From: Alishewanella aestuarii B11
GTDB taxonomy: Bacteria; Pseudomonadota; Gammaproteobacteria; Enterobacterales; Alteromonadaceae
Assembly (NCBI RefSeq): GCF_000280055.1
Contig: NZ_ALAB01000035.1
Location: 59,414 to 123,413 of the forward strand
DNA: 64,000 nt
Reading direction: 5' to 3'
Positions 1 through 8,403 of this stretch are shown here, in pieces. The position numbers were made by a program, and so were the translations under genes. The notes under the pieces are model-generated. The model made no database searches, was not told the origin of the DNA, and saw only the letters and a list, made by a program, of their open reading frames with translations. Positions within the stretch are counted from its first letter, which is position 1, and each line of letters begins with the position of its first letter.

Positions 1-663
1 CAGGATAGCGCTCTTGGTAAAGTCGATACCGTGTGTTACCGGCAACATCGGCATATTCACCCGGGCATAGTCATCGCGGCGGTGAATCGCCAGGGCCCAA
101 AAATGCGGCGGCGTCCAGGTAAAGATAATCATCACCAATAGCAGCGCATAGCCATGCACCTCGCCGGTTACCGCCGTCCAGCCCAGCAACGGCGGCATAG
201 CGCCGGCTAAGCCACCGATCACGATATTCTGCGGTGTTGCCCGCTTGAGAAACATGGTGTACACCACGGCATAACCAAACAAACTTAACAGCGTCAGCCA
301 GGCTGTGAGCGGGTTCACCGCCAGATAAAGCAGGGCAAAGCCGGCAGCCGCCAGGCTACAGGCAAAGACGATCGCCTGCTTGCTGCTGATCCGTCCGCGG
401 GCAACCGGTCGGCTGTGAGTACGCGCCATTTTGGCGTCAATACGTTGATCCACAACATGATTCAGTGCCGCCGCCGCCGCCGATAACAAACCTATGCCCA
501 GGGTCGCACTTAACAGCAGCCACCAGGGCGCCAGGCTATTGCTAGCCAGCACCATTCCAACCCAGGCGGTCAACACCAGCAGCGCTACCACCTTGGGTTT
601 AGTCAACTCCAGATAGTCGCGCCAGCGCCGGCTACTTGAGCCACTAATAATTGCCGTTGCCAT
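1..663 (-). CDS. ctaB: Protoheme IX farnesyltransferase (heme O synthase), 3' end outside window
   Basis: The reverse strand from the ATG at 661-663 reads through the window edge without a stop. It encodes a multi-pass membrane protein of the UbiA prenyltransferase family. The Asp-rich site NHVVDQRID (N-x3-D-x3-D) lies about 65 residues in, and a later part reads [16 protein letters not shown], both typical of CtaB/CyoE. The enzyme adds a farnesyl group to heme b to make heme O. It starts 1 nt after the ctaA stop, so the two heme A genes form one operon. The C-terminal part is missing only because the window ends. Confidence 0.93.
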   Translation of the reverse strand, partial: MATAIISGSSSRRWRDYLELTKPKVVALLVLTAWVGMVLASNSLAPWWLLLSATLGIGLLSAAAAALNHVVDQRIDAKMARTHSRPVARGRISSKQAIVFACSLAAAGFALLYLAVNPLTAWLTLLSLFGYAVVYTMFLKRATPQNIVIGGLAGAMPPLLGWTAVTGEVHGYALLLVMIIFTWTPPHFWALAIHRRDDYARVNMPMLPVTHGIDFTKSAIL

Positions 664-664
664 C

Positions 665-1657
665 TTAAGCCTCCTGCGGTTTGGGGTATGCGATCTGGTA
701 GCAAATCAGCACTGACAACATCAGTAAATTCGCTCCGACAAAATTATGCGCCACGGCATTTAGCAGTGGTAAGTGCAAGACAATATTCAGTAAGCCCAGC
801 GTCAACTGCACGGCCAATACCGCAGCCAGGGCCAGCGCAAACCTGCGCATCAATACTTCACTGGCCTGACGATACAGGCGCCAGGCAAAGGTCGCGACAA
901 TAAGGGTGGTGACTACAGCACCCAAGCGATGTAAAACATGAATAGTGGCACGCGCATCCTGCGACATCACGCCGTATTCGTAGTCATCATGGCCTAGGTG
1001 CAAATCGAAGGCTTCCGCAAAGGCCAGCCGGCTACTCCAACCGGCTTCACAGAACGGCAGTTCGATGCAGGCCAGCGCGGCGTAATTCGCTGCGGTCCAG
1101 CCACCCAGCGCGATCTGCAAACAGACCACCACTAAACTTAACAGCGCCAGCGGTAATAATGGCCTGAGCCCGGTATCCCGACTACGCCAGGCCGGCTGCT
1201 GCTTTAACCAGTAAACGGCCAACAAACTGAAGAGCGTAAAACCAAACATCAGATGCGCCAGCACCACTATCGGCAACAGGCCCATCGTCACCGTCCAGGC
1301 GCCGAGCGTAGCCTGAAAGATCACAATCAGCAGCAGGGCGGCCGGTAAACTGCGCTCCGTTTGTTGCCGCCGCCAGTGCATTACTGCCAGTGCTGCGATC
1401 AACAGGCCAAGCGTACCGGCCAGATAGCGGTGGATCATTTCATTCCAGGCTTTGGCATGTTCCAACGGCCGCTCCGGGAAGCGTTCTGCCGCCAGTTGCA
1501 TTTTCTCTGGTTTGTGCGGCACCTTTAAAAAGCCATAACAACCGGGCCAGTCCGGACAACCGAGGCCGGCATCGGTTAAGCGGGTGTAGGCCCCCAGAAT
1601 AATCACCAGCATGGTCCAGACTAACGTCAGCGTGATTAATTTTTTTTGTAGGCTCAT
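665..1657 (-). CDS. ctaA: Heme A synthase (COX15/CtaA family)
   Basis: This 330-residue protein is very hydrophobic, with about eight membrane segments. It begins with the family's typical sequence ([19 protein letters not shown]) and keeps the paired heme-binding His regions (EMIHRYLAG near residue 74, HVLHRLGA in the second half). It converts heme O to heme A for the aa3-type oxidase encoded just upstream. It overlaps the preceding CxxxC protein by 4 nt and is followed 1 nt later by ctaB, so translation is probably coupled. Length and motifs are normal for the proteobacterial family. Confidence 0.95.
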   Translation of the reverse strand: MSLQKKLITLTLVWTMLVIILGAYTRLTDAGLGCPDWPGCYGFLKVPHKPEKMQLAAERFPERPLEHAKAWNEMIHRYLAGTLGLLIAALAVMHWRRQQTERSLPAALLLIVIFQATLGAWTVTMGLLPIVVLAHLMFGFTLFSLLAVYWLKQQPAWRSRDTGLRPLLPLALLSLVVVCLQIALGGWTAANYAALACIELPFCEAGWSSRLAFAEAFDLHLGHDDYEYGVMSQDARATIHVLHRLGAVVTTLIVATFAWRLYRQASEVLMRRFALALAAVLAVQLTLGLLNIVLHLPLLNAVAHNFVGANLLMLSVLICYQIAYPKPQEA

Positions 1658-2163
1658 ACGCTGGTCCTGTCGTAGTTCATTAACTTCATTAAATCGGCAC
1701 GAATCGCTTTCGCCGTGGCGGCCATCTGCTCGGCCTGGGCCGGTAACGGATACTTCAGCAACGCCAGACCACGTTGATCAACCAACACAATATGTTGCTG
1801 TAAGTCGGCACTCAGGGCGGCCGGGGGCTCGGCCTGGGTAAACATCGGATAATCGGTCAGACTGGCCTGCCCAAGCAGCACCGGCTGCACCTGGTTTTGC
1901 TTGCGGCCCAAACCAATATATAACTGCTTGACGGTATGCAGCGCTTGCTGGCAGGGAGTAGCACATTGCTCAGCGACGACCACGATACGCCAGTGCTTGG
2001 GCACCTTACCGGCGTCAGGCAACAGGTAAACCTCCTGGCTTAACCAGTCACCACGACTGGAGCTGCCCGGGTTGAACCAACCTAATTCCAGCACCAGCTT
2101 CGCCAGCAACAGTGGCAGGGCACAGCACAGGATAAACAACAGCAGAAATTTATTCTTGTTCAT
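1654..2163 (-). CDS. Small membrane-anchored CxxxC protein of the cytochrome oxidase cluster
   Basis: The 169-residue protein starts at the ATG 2161-2163 (MNKNKFLLLF); a longer reading is possible but would run far into SURF1. One N-terminal membrane anchor is followed by a periplasmic domain with CATPCQQAL (CxxxC) near residue 80. The layout recalls SCO/thioredoxin-fold copper chaperones, but the protein is short and divergent, so the role is inferred. It sits between the SURF1-like gene (14-nt overlap) and ctaA (4-nt overlap), which suggests a part in oxidase assembly, perhaps copper or thiol handling at CuA. Confidence 0.75.
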   Translation of the reverse strand: MNKNKFLLLFILCCALPLLLAKLVLELGWFNPGSSSRGDWLSQEVYLLPDAGKVPKHWRIVVVAEQCATPCQQALHTVKQLYIGLGRKQNQVQPVLLGQASLTDYPMFTQAEPPAALSADLQQHIVLVDQRGLALLKYPLPAQAEQMAATAKAIRADLMKLMNYDRTSV

Positions 2164-2884
2164 AGTTTTTCTCTCGTTGCCAACTGGTCGCCAGTCCGAC
2201 GGCCAGCACCGCGATCGCCAGACCAAACCATTGCAAGGCATAACCACGGTGTTTTTCCGGCGGCATCACCACCGGCTGATAATGGGGGATAAAGTCAGAT
2301 GCCTGCTGCTGATACAACACCGCCGGATACAGTGACCAGGGTAATTGTTGTTGCAGCAGGGCATAGTCGATTTGCTGCATGCGCATCGGATAGCTGTCGC
2401 CTTCCAGATTCTGCCCCAGCAATAGTGCATTAGACGGCCGGCTGCGTACCAGGGCCGCTATCGCGATTTCTGCCGGGATCTGCGGCTCGGGCAGCAATTG
2501 CCGGTTGTGGCCGGCAGCGAGCCAGCCCAGATTCACCAGCACCAGCGTACTGCTATCCGCAAATTGCACCGGAATAATCACATCGTAGCCAACCTTGCCG
2601 TGCAGAATTTGATTATCCAGCAACCAGATGTAGGGTGGAACCCAATAGCCGGTGTCGCTAAGCAAAGCACCATCCAGTTCAGTTGCAGAACCCGCCAGCA
2701 GCTGCCGGCCGCTCACTGGTCCCTGCTGCTGCACTGCGGCGATCTGCTGTAACTGCACGGTTTTTTCGGCTGCCCGTTGCCATTGCCAATGTGATAACTT
2801 GATCAAAATGGCAAAAGCGGTCAGAGTAATTAATAACCAGACCCGGTTAACCGTAAATAATTGACCGAACAACTTAAACTGCAT
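2150..2884 (-). CDS. SURF1 family cytochrome oxidase biogenesis protein
   Basis: The protein has 244 residues, with a membrane segment near residues 12-30 (VWLLITLTAFAILIKLSHWQ) and a second near the C terminus (YALQWFGLAIAVLAVGLA). Between them is a periplasmic domain with the family signature GYDVIIPVQFADSSTLVLVNLGWL (shown in part: LVNLGWL). SURF1 proteins help heme A insertion into subunit I. The gene heads a minus-strand group with the CxxxC protein, ctaA and ctaB, and its start lies only 21 nt from the divergent DUF2909-like gene. Confidence 0.9.
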   Translation of the reverse strand: MQFKLFGQLFTVNRVWLLITLTAFAILIKLSHWQWQRAAEKTVQLQQIAAVQQQGPVSGRQLLAGSATELDGALLSDTGYWVPPYIWLLDNQILHGKVGYDVIIPVQFADSSTLVLVNLGWLAAGHNRQLLPEPQIPAEIAIAALVRSRPSNALLLGQNLEGDSYPMRMQQIDYALLQQQLPWSLYPAVLYQQQASDFIPHYQPVVMPPEKHRGYALQWFGLAIAVLAVGLATSWQREKNYEQE

Positions 2885-2905
2885 CAGTCAGACTCCGGAG
2901 TAGCT

Positions 2906-3115
2906 ATGCTTATTAAAATCATTATCGGCGCACTGTTAATCTTTATCGTGTTTAATCTGGCCAGAGCCGGGGTGGCAATGGCGCGACAGCAGGAGAGTAC
3001 TCTGCCAATGTCGCACTTTCTTGGCCGCCGGGTCCTGTATTCTGCCATCGCCCTGGGCCTGATCCTGCTGGCGATTGCCACCGGCCTGATCACACCAAAC
3101 CCGCGGCCTTACTAG
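2906..3115 (+). CDS. DUF2909-like twin-transmembrane protein
   Basis: The 69-residue protein starts at ATG 2906, preceded by CCGGAG as ribosome binding site; the open frame extends further upstream but into surf1. It has two hydrophobic helices (LIKIIIGALLIFIVFNLARA and the C-terminal AIALGLILLAIATGLI) with a short basic loop between. Small proteins of this type are commonly found beside cytochrome c oxidase genes. It is on the strand opposite to the rest of the cluster and ends 6 nt from the convergent coxC stop. Its biochemical role is not known to me. Confidence 0.8.
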   Translation: MLIKIIIGALLIFIVFNLARAGVAMARQQESTLPMSHFLGRRVLYSAIALGLILLAIATGLITPNPRPY

Positions 3116-3121
3116 GCCGCG

Positions 3122-4000
3122 TTACAACACATAAACAAAGAAGAACAGGCACACCCAAACCACATCAACAAAGTGCCAGTACCAGGCTCCGGCCTGAAAC
3201 GCGAAGTGTTTTTCTGGCGTAAAGTGTCCTTTCAGCACCCGCAGAAACACAAAGAACAGGATCAGGGCGCCCAGCGTCACATGTAGGCCGTGGAAACCGG
3301 TTAACAGGTAAAAGGTATTGCCATAGAAGCCGGAATCAAGCCGCAAGCCCAGATCGCGATAGGCGTGCACATATTCGTAGCCCTGCAGGCATAAGAAGAT
3401 CACCCCCAGCAACAGGGTAACAAACAGCATGCCCTTTAGCTGACCCCGTTTATTCTGCTCCAGACCGGTATGGGCAAAGTGCAGTGTGACCGAGGAAATC
3501 AGCAGGATAGCCGTATTAATCGCCGGCAAACCCCAGGCTGGCATGGCCTGAGTTTCTATACCACCCGGTGTTTTTACCAGTGGCCATACCGGCTGAAAAT
3601 CTGGCCACAGGATGGCAAAGGTCATGGCATTATTGCTTGCTCCTCCCAGCCATTCCATCGCAATGACCCGGCCATAAAACAAGGCACCGAAGAAGGCCAT
3701 AAAGAACATCACTTCCGACACAATAAACCAGCTCATGCCCTGCCGGAACGAACGGTCCATCTGGCTGCTATACAAGCCAGACATGGACTCATCAATCACA
3801 TTGCGGAACCAGCCAACCAGCATAAAGACCAGAATGGCTAAGCCCAGTAACAATAACCAGCCACCAAAGCCACTTTGTTGTTTACTCATATCAATAACAT
3901 AGTGACCGGCGCCAAAAGCGATACAAAACAACGCCACGGCACCGACGATCGGCCAGGGGCTTTGCGCCGGGACATAATATTTTTCGTACGTTTTACTCAT
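3122..4000 (-). CDS. coxC: Cytochrome c oxidase subunit III
   Basis: The 292-residue, seven-helix protein starts at ATG 3998-4000, with GGGGA as ribosome binding site; a Met ten codons further upstream lies inside cox11. Family motifs include SEVMFFMAFFGALFY near the middle and the terminal AGAWYWHFVDVVWVCLFF. Subunit III supports proton uptake and stability of the aa3 oxidase. The gene follows cox11 directly, as in many proteobacterial cox operons. Confidence 0.96.
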   Translation of the reverse strand: MSKTYEKYYVPAQSPWPIVGAVALFCIAFGAGHYVIDMSKQQSGFGGWLLLLGLAILVFMLVGWFRNVIDESMSGLYSSQMDRSFRQGMSWFIVSEVMFFMAFFGALFYGRVIAMEWLGGASNNAMTFAILWPDFQPVWPLVKTPGGIETQAMPAWGLPAINTAILLISSVTLHFAHTGLEQNKRGQLKGMLFVTLLLGVIFLCLQGYEYVHAYRDLGLRLDSGFYGNTFYLLTGFHGLHVTLGALILFFVFLRVLKGHFTPEKHFAFQAGAWYWHFVDVVWVCLFFFVYVL

Positions 4001-4001
4001 C

Positions 4002-4556
4002 TTATTCCCCAAGATTTTCAGTAGCGGCACTGCCCTGCCAGTTAGCTGTCACATCGTACAGGGTGTAATTCAGCGTAATAGTGCTGAACTGCGCAGGCAG
4101 AGCCGGATCAACGTAAAACTGAACTGGCATCAGCATCTTATTGCCGGCTGCCAGTTGTTGTTGGGTAAAGCAGAAACATTCGATTTTATGCAGATACAAA
4201 GCGGCCTGTCCGGGCGAAACTGAGGGCACCGCCTGACCGACAATCATCCGGCCGGTTGGATTTTCGGCCAGATAATTCATCACATGCACCTCACCCGGAT
4301 GTACCGTCAAACGGCGGATCTCCGGCTTAAAAATCCATGGCATGTCTTTATTCGGTCTGGCCAGAAACTCAATGGTCACTTCACGGCTGGTATCAATGCC
4401 ATCTGCCAGTACCGTAGCCGGTACATTTGAGGTTTTGCCATTGATGCCAGTGACTTCACAGAACACGTCGTAAAGTGGCACCAGCGCAAAGCCAAAACCA
4501 AACATCAGTACCGTTACCAATAGCAGTTTGCTTACCAAAGTCCGATGCAGCTGCAT
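4002..4556 (-). CDS. ctaG: Cytochrome c oxidase assembly protein Cox11/CtaG
   Basis: The protein has 184 residues: one N-terminal membrane helix and a periplasmic beta domain. The copper-binding motif CFCFTQQQL is near residue 126, and another conserved Cys is in YDVFCEVTGI. Cox11 delivers copper to CuB of subunit I. The gene lies between coxA and coxC, 8 nt after the coxA stop, consistent with co-transcription. Confidence 0.96.
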   Translation of the reverse strand: MQLHRTLVSKLLLVTVLMFGFGFALVPLYDVFCEVTGINGKTSNVPATVLADGIDTSREVTIEFLARPNKDMPWIFKPEIRRLTVHPGEVHVMNYLAENPTGRMIVGQAVPSVSPGQAALYLHKIECFCFTQQQLAAGNKMLMPVQFYVDPALPAQFSTITLNYTLYDVTANWQGSAATENLGE

Positions 4557-4564
4557 AGGGCCTC

Positions 4565-6151
4565 CTATTTCACTTCCGGCGGTGTATCAAAGGTATGGTA
4601 AGGAGCCGGCGACGGCACCTGCCATTCCAGTCCTTCAGCGCCTTCCCATACCTGTGCGGTCGCTTTTTCGCCGCCGCGGGCGCATTTGACGATCACCCAG
4701 ACAAAAATCAGCTGCGATAAGCCAAACAGGAAGCCACCCACGCTGATAAAGGCATTGAAGTCGGCAAATTGCAGCGCATAGTCAGGGATCCGCCGTGGCA
4801 TACCCGCCAGGCCAACGAAGTGCATTGGGAAAAACAACAGATTGACCGAGATTAGCGAACACCAGAAATGCAGCTGACCTAATCTTTCGTCGTACATATA
4901 GCCGGTCCATTTCGGTAGCCAGTAGTAGGCAGCGGCAATAATGGAGAACACCGCGCCGGATACCAGTACATAGTGGAAATGCGCCACTACAAAGTAGGTA
5001 TCGTGATACTGGAAGTCCGCCGGCGTAATAGCCAGCATCAAACCGGAAAAACCACCGATGGTGAAGAGTACGATAAAGGCCAGTGCAAACATCATCGGGA
5101 CTTCAAAGGTCATGGCACCACGCCACATGGTTGCGACCCAGTTAAACACCTTCACGCCGGTCGGCACGGCAATAAGCATGGTGCAATACATAAAGAACAG
5201 CGTGGCAAATACCGGCATACCGGTGGTAAACATATGGTGCGCCCAAACCAGGAACGATAAGACTGCGATACTGGCGGTGGCATAAACCATAGAGGCATAA
5301 CCAAACAACGGCTTGCGGGCAAAGGTCGGTATGATAGCCGACACAATACCAAATGCCGGCAAGATCATAATGTAAACTTCCGGGTGACCGAAGAACCAGA
5401 AAATATGCTGGAACAATACCGGATCGCCGCCACCGGCCGCATCAAAGAAGCTGGTGCCAAAATACTTATCCGTCAATACCATAGTAACAGCGCCCGCCAG
5501 TACCGGCATCACCATAATCAGCAAGAAAGCGGTGATAAACCAGGTCCAGACGAACAGCGGCATCTTCATCCAGGTCATCCTGGGCGCCCGCATATTCCAG
5601 ATGGTGACGATCACGTTGATGGCACCCATAATTGAGGAAATCCCCATAATGTGTACCGAAAACACGAAGAGCGCCGTGCTGTCATTACTGTAGGTAGTGG
5701 ATAGCGGGGCATAGAAGGTCCAGCCGAAATCCGGACCACCACCCGGCATAAACAAACTCAGCAGCAGGATCAGAAACGCAAACGGCAGGATCCAGAAGCT
5801 CCAGTTATTCATTCGGGGCAACGCCATATCCGGGGCGCCAATCATCATCGGGATCATCCAGTTCGCCAAGCCGGTAAAGGCTGGCATCACCGCCCCAAAC
5901 ACCATAATCAGACCATGTACTGTGGTCATCTGATTAAAAAATTGCGGCTCAACAAACTGCATGCCGGGTTGGAACAGTTCCAACCGGATCACCATCGCCA
6001 TGCTGCCACCGATAAAGAACATCACTAAAGCAAACACCAGATACATGGTACCGATATCTTTATGGTTAGTAGTAAACAGCCAGCGTTTTATCCCGGTTGG
6101 CTTATGGTCATGATCATGGTCATGCTCGTGTTCATGTGTAATAGCTGACAT
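4565..6151 (-). CDS. coxA: Cytochrome c oxidase subunit I (heme-copper oxidase)
   Basis: The 528-residue, twelve-helix catalytic subunit has the heme and CuB ligand regions, for example TTVHGLIMVFGA, WFFGHPEVYIMILPAFG (His and cross-linked Tyr) and HDTYFVVAHFHYVL. It reduces oxygen and pumps protons. The first 17 residues contain an unusual His/Asp/Glu-rich stretch (HEHEHDHDHDHK) that could bind metal in the cytoplasm. It lies 3 nt after coxB in the operon. Confidence 0.98.
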   Translation of the reverse strand: MSAITHEHEHDHDHDHKPTGIKRWLFTTNHKDIGTMYLVFALVMFFIGGSMAMVIRLELFQPGMQFVEPQFFNQMTTVHGLIMVFGAVMPAFTGLANWMIPMMIGAPDMALPRMNNWSFWILPFAFLILLLSLFMPGGGPDFGWTFYAPLSTTYSNDSTALFVFSVHIMGISSIMGAINVIVTIWNMRAPRMTWMKMPLFVWTWFITAFLLIMVMPVLAGAVTMVLTDKYFGTSFFDAAGGGDPVLFQHIFWFFGHPEVYIMILPAFGIVSAIIPTFARKPLFGYASMVYATASIAVLSFLVWAHHMFTTGMPVFATLFFMYCTMLIAVPTGVKVFNWVATMWRGAMTFEVPMMFALAFIVLFTIGGFSGLMLAITPADFQYHDTYFVVAHFHYVLVSGAVFSIIAAAYYWLPKWTGYMYDERLGQLHFWCSLISVNLLFFPMHFVGLAGMPRRIPDYALQFADFNAFISVGGFLFGLSQLIFVWVIVKCARGGEKATAQVWEGAEGLEWQVPSPAPYHTFDTPPEVK

Positions 6152-6154
6152 CGC

Positions 6155-7300
6155 TTACTCTCCCTTACCCTGCTGCACAGCGTATACATCCGCAGCCTGC
6201 ACGGCGTCACCGGTATTATTATCAAAGGCATTGCGGGTATAGGTAATGACCGCGGCCAGTTCTTTCAGGCTGAGCTGCCGGCCAAAGGCCTGCATCGCCG
6301 TACCGGGTTTACCATTGACGATAATATCGATATGGGCGCGCCGGTCATTCAGCACCAGCTGACTGCCACGGATCGCCGGGAAGATGCCGGGTAAACCGTT
6401 ACCACTGGCCTGATGACAGGCGACACACCAACCCTGATACACCCGTTCACCGGTAGTCATCAGTTCTGCCATATCCATACTCATTGCCAGTAATTCACGC
6501 TCTGCTGCCTTTGCTGCGGCAATCCGGGCCTCTTCCTGTGCCACCCAAACCTGGTAGTCCGCAGGCTCTTTCGCAATCACCACCACTGGCATAAAGCCGT
6601 GATCTTTACCGCAGAGCTCTGCACACTGACCACGATAAATGCCAGGCTCATCAACCCGGGTCCAGGCTTCATTAATAAAGCCGGGGTTAGCGTCTTTTTT
6701 TACGGCGAAGGCAGGCACCCACCAGGAGTGAATCACGTCGTCAGAGGTCATCAGAAAGCGAACTTTTTTACCGGTTGGGATCACCAGCGGCCGGTCAACT
6801 TCCAGCAGATAGTTCTCGCCTTTGGCCAGCTTGTTAGCAATTTGCTCACGTGGGGTAGCCAACAGGGAGAAATATTCGATCTCATGATCAAGATATTTGT
6901 AATGCCACTTCCACTGCGAGCCCGTCACTAATACGGTGACATCTGCAGCCGAGGTATCTTCCATCGCGATTAAGGTTTTGGTGGCAGGTATTGCCATACC
7001 AATCAGAATCACCACCGGAATGGCGGTCCACAGAATTTCAACCTTAGTGCTTTCGTGAAACTGAGCCGGCTGCACTCCCCGCGCTTTGCGGTGGCGAATG
7101 ATGGACCAGAACATGATCCCAAACACCACTGCACCGATAACGCAACAAATCCAGAAAATTGTCATATGCAGTTGATAAACCTGCTGACTAATTTCCGTAA
7201 CGCCCCGGGTCATATTTAAAGGCATGGATGTTGATGCATTTGCCGATGCGGCAAAAAGCAGGGTCGGCAGCGACCAAAGCAGACAACGCGCGTTTGTCAC
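6155..7300 (-). CDS. coxB: Cytochrome c oxidase subunit II with fused cytochrome c domain (caa3 type)
   Basis: The protein has 381 residues and a GTG start at 7298-7300, with GGAG 8 nt upstream. In order it has a signal peptide, two membrane helices, a cupredoxin domain with CuA ligands (GQCAELCGKDHGFM near residue 225), and a C-terminal cytochrome c domain with heme site CVACH (Cys292, Cys295, His296). The fused heme domain marks a caa3-like oxidase that may take electrons from soluble or bound cytochrome c. It is the first gene of the operon coxB-coxA-ctaG-coxC. Confidence 0.96.
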   Translation of the reverse strand: MTNARCLLWSLPTLLFAASANASTSMPLNMTRGVTEISQQVYQLHMTIFWICCVIGAVVFGIMFWSIIRHRKARGVQPAQFHESTKVEILWTAIPVVILIGMAIPATKTLIAMEDTSAADVTVLVTGSQWKWHYKYLDHEIEYFSLLATPREQIANKLAKGENYLLEVDRPLVIPTGKKVRFLMTSDDVIHSWWVPAFAVKKDANPGFINEAWTRVDEPGIYRGQCAELCGKDHGFMPVVVIAKEPADYQVWVAQEEARIAAAKAAERELLAMSMDMAELMTTGERVYQGWCVACHQASGNGLPGIFPAIRGSQLVLNDRRAHIDIIVNGKPGTAMQAFGRQLSLKELAAVITYTRNAFDNNTGDAVQAADVYAVQQGKGE

Positions 7301-7643
7301 TGTACTTCTCCTCTGTCATTTGCAAAGCAAATTGCAGAAACCAAGTACACAGAACTACACGGTTTTTTTACTACCCACCCAACCGAATCTATGTGCTATA
7401 CCCTTCATCCTTAAAGATTCGGGGATATAAGTTTCGCAATTTATTATTGTTATTGTTCTTGGGTTGATTTCGAGGCTAGCGCTGAAATCAGTAGCGGCAC
7501 ACCTGTTGTTATTTTTTCGCCGGCTACCGTCTAAGAATTATCCAGGATGAAGATTATGTAAACCCCTAAAATGCAAAAGTGCCGATAAAACCAACAGGTC
7601 ATACCAGCGCTTTTAAAAATAAGCTATTGAGAAATTTTATAAA
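7301..7643. promoter_or_regulatory. 343-nt non-coding region: leader of the cox operon and 3' side of lexA
   Basis: No credible gene is seen. The region carries the coxB ribosome binding site and, just upstream of it, a perfect inverted repeat ATTTGC-AAA-GCAAAT at 7318-7332 that could be an operator or part of the leader. The rest is AT-rich, and no strong intrinsic terminator for lexA was found. The cox promoter must lie here, but I could not assign a convincing -35/-10 pair. Confidence 0.5.
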
Positions 7644-8267
7644 TTATAACCAGCTACCGTTACGGATCACCCCAACTGCCAAGCCTTCTACGGCGAAAAA
7701 TTGCTGCCGCAAGTCAACTTTTATCACCTCAAAATCCGGATTTTCCGGTAACAGCAATACCTGATGGCCATCGCGCTGAAAGCGTTTTACCGTGACTTCA
7801 TCATCGACCCGCGCGACGATGACCTGACCTGGCTGCGCCTGCTGGGTTTTGTGCACGGCCAGTAAGTCGCCATCCAGAATACCGATATCCTGCATACTCA
7901 TACCTTGCACCCGCAATAAGAAATCAGCATGCGGTTTAAACAGGTTGGCATCGATCTGGTAATGATCCTGGACATGCTCTGCTGCCAGGATCGGCTGACC
8001 GGCGGCGACTTTACCAATTAATGGCAAACCCAGTTGCTCCGGGGGCGCGTCCTCTTCCAGTAAACGGATCCCACGAGAGGTGCCGGGTAACATCGCGATC
8101 ACACCTTTCTTGGCCAGAGCTTTTAAATGTTCTTCCGCTGCGTTAGCTGACTTAAAGCCCAGCCGCACGGCAATTTCTGCCCGCGTCGGCGGCATACCGG
8201 TTTCCTGTTGATAATCCTTAATCAGCTGCAGAATTTCTGCCTGTCGTGGAGTAAGAGGTCTGTTCAT
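7644..8267 (-). CDS. lexA: LexA repressor (SOS regulator, self-cleaving)
   Basis: The 207-residue protein starts at ATG 8265-8267 (MNRPLTPRQ), matching LexA N termini. A winged helix domain ([15 protein letters not shown]) is followed by the Ala-Gly cleavage site in KVAAGQP and the catalytic Ser of GMSMQDIG and Lys of TVKRFQ. It represses SOS genes and is cleaved with help from RecA after DNA damage. Two tandem LexA boxes lie directly upstream, showing autoregulation. It is divergent from plsB, as in Escherichia coli, but without dgkA between them. Confidence 0.97.
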   Translation of the reverse strand: MNRPLTPRQAEILQLIKDYQQETGMPPTRAEIAVRLGFKSANAAEEHLKALAKKGVIAMLPGTSRGIRLLEEDAPPEQLGLPLIGKVAAGQPILAAEHVQDHYQIDANLFKPHADFLLRVQGMSMQDIGILDGDLLAVHKTQQAQPGQVIVARVDDEVTVKRFQRDGHQVLLLPENPDFEVIKVDLRQQFFAVEGLAVGVIRNGSWL

Positions 8268-8268
8268 G

Positions 8269-8306
8269 CTGGCTACCCATACAGTATTTACTGTGAGTAT
8301 ATACAG
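8269..8306 (-). promoter_or_regulatory. Two tandem LexA (SOS) boxes upstream of lexA
   Basis: On the minus strand, 8306-8291 reads CTGTGAGTATATACAG when viewed on the plus strand, a perfect CTGT-N8-ACAG site. 8284-8269 reads CTGTATGGGTAGCCAG, the CTGT-N8-CCAG form also seen as the second box of E. coli lexA. The boxes are 22 nt apart. The second ends 1 nt before the lexA ATG, so LexA would cover the translation start region as well as the promoter. Confidence 0.9.
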
Positions 8307-8403
8307 TCTTTCTGGCCTTGCCAAGTTTTCAGCGCGAACAAAACTTGCTGCTATGATCAGCTATGCTATTCTTAGCGCCCATTTTTTTCAGGTCAGTAAG
8401 GTT

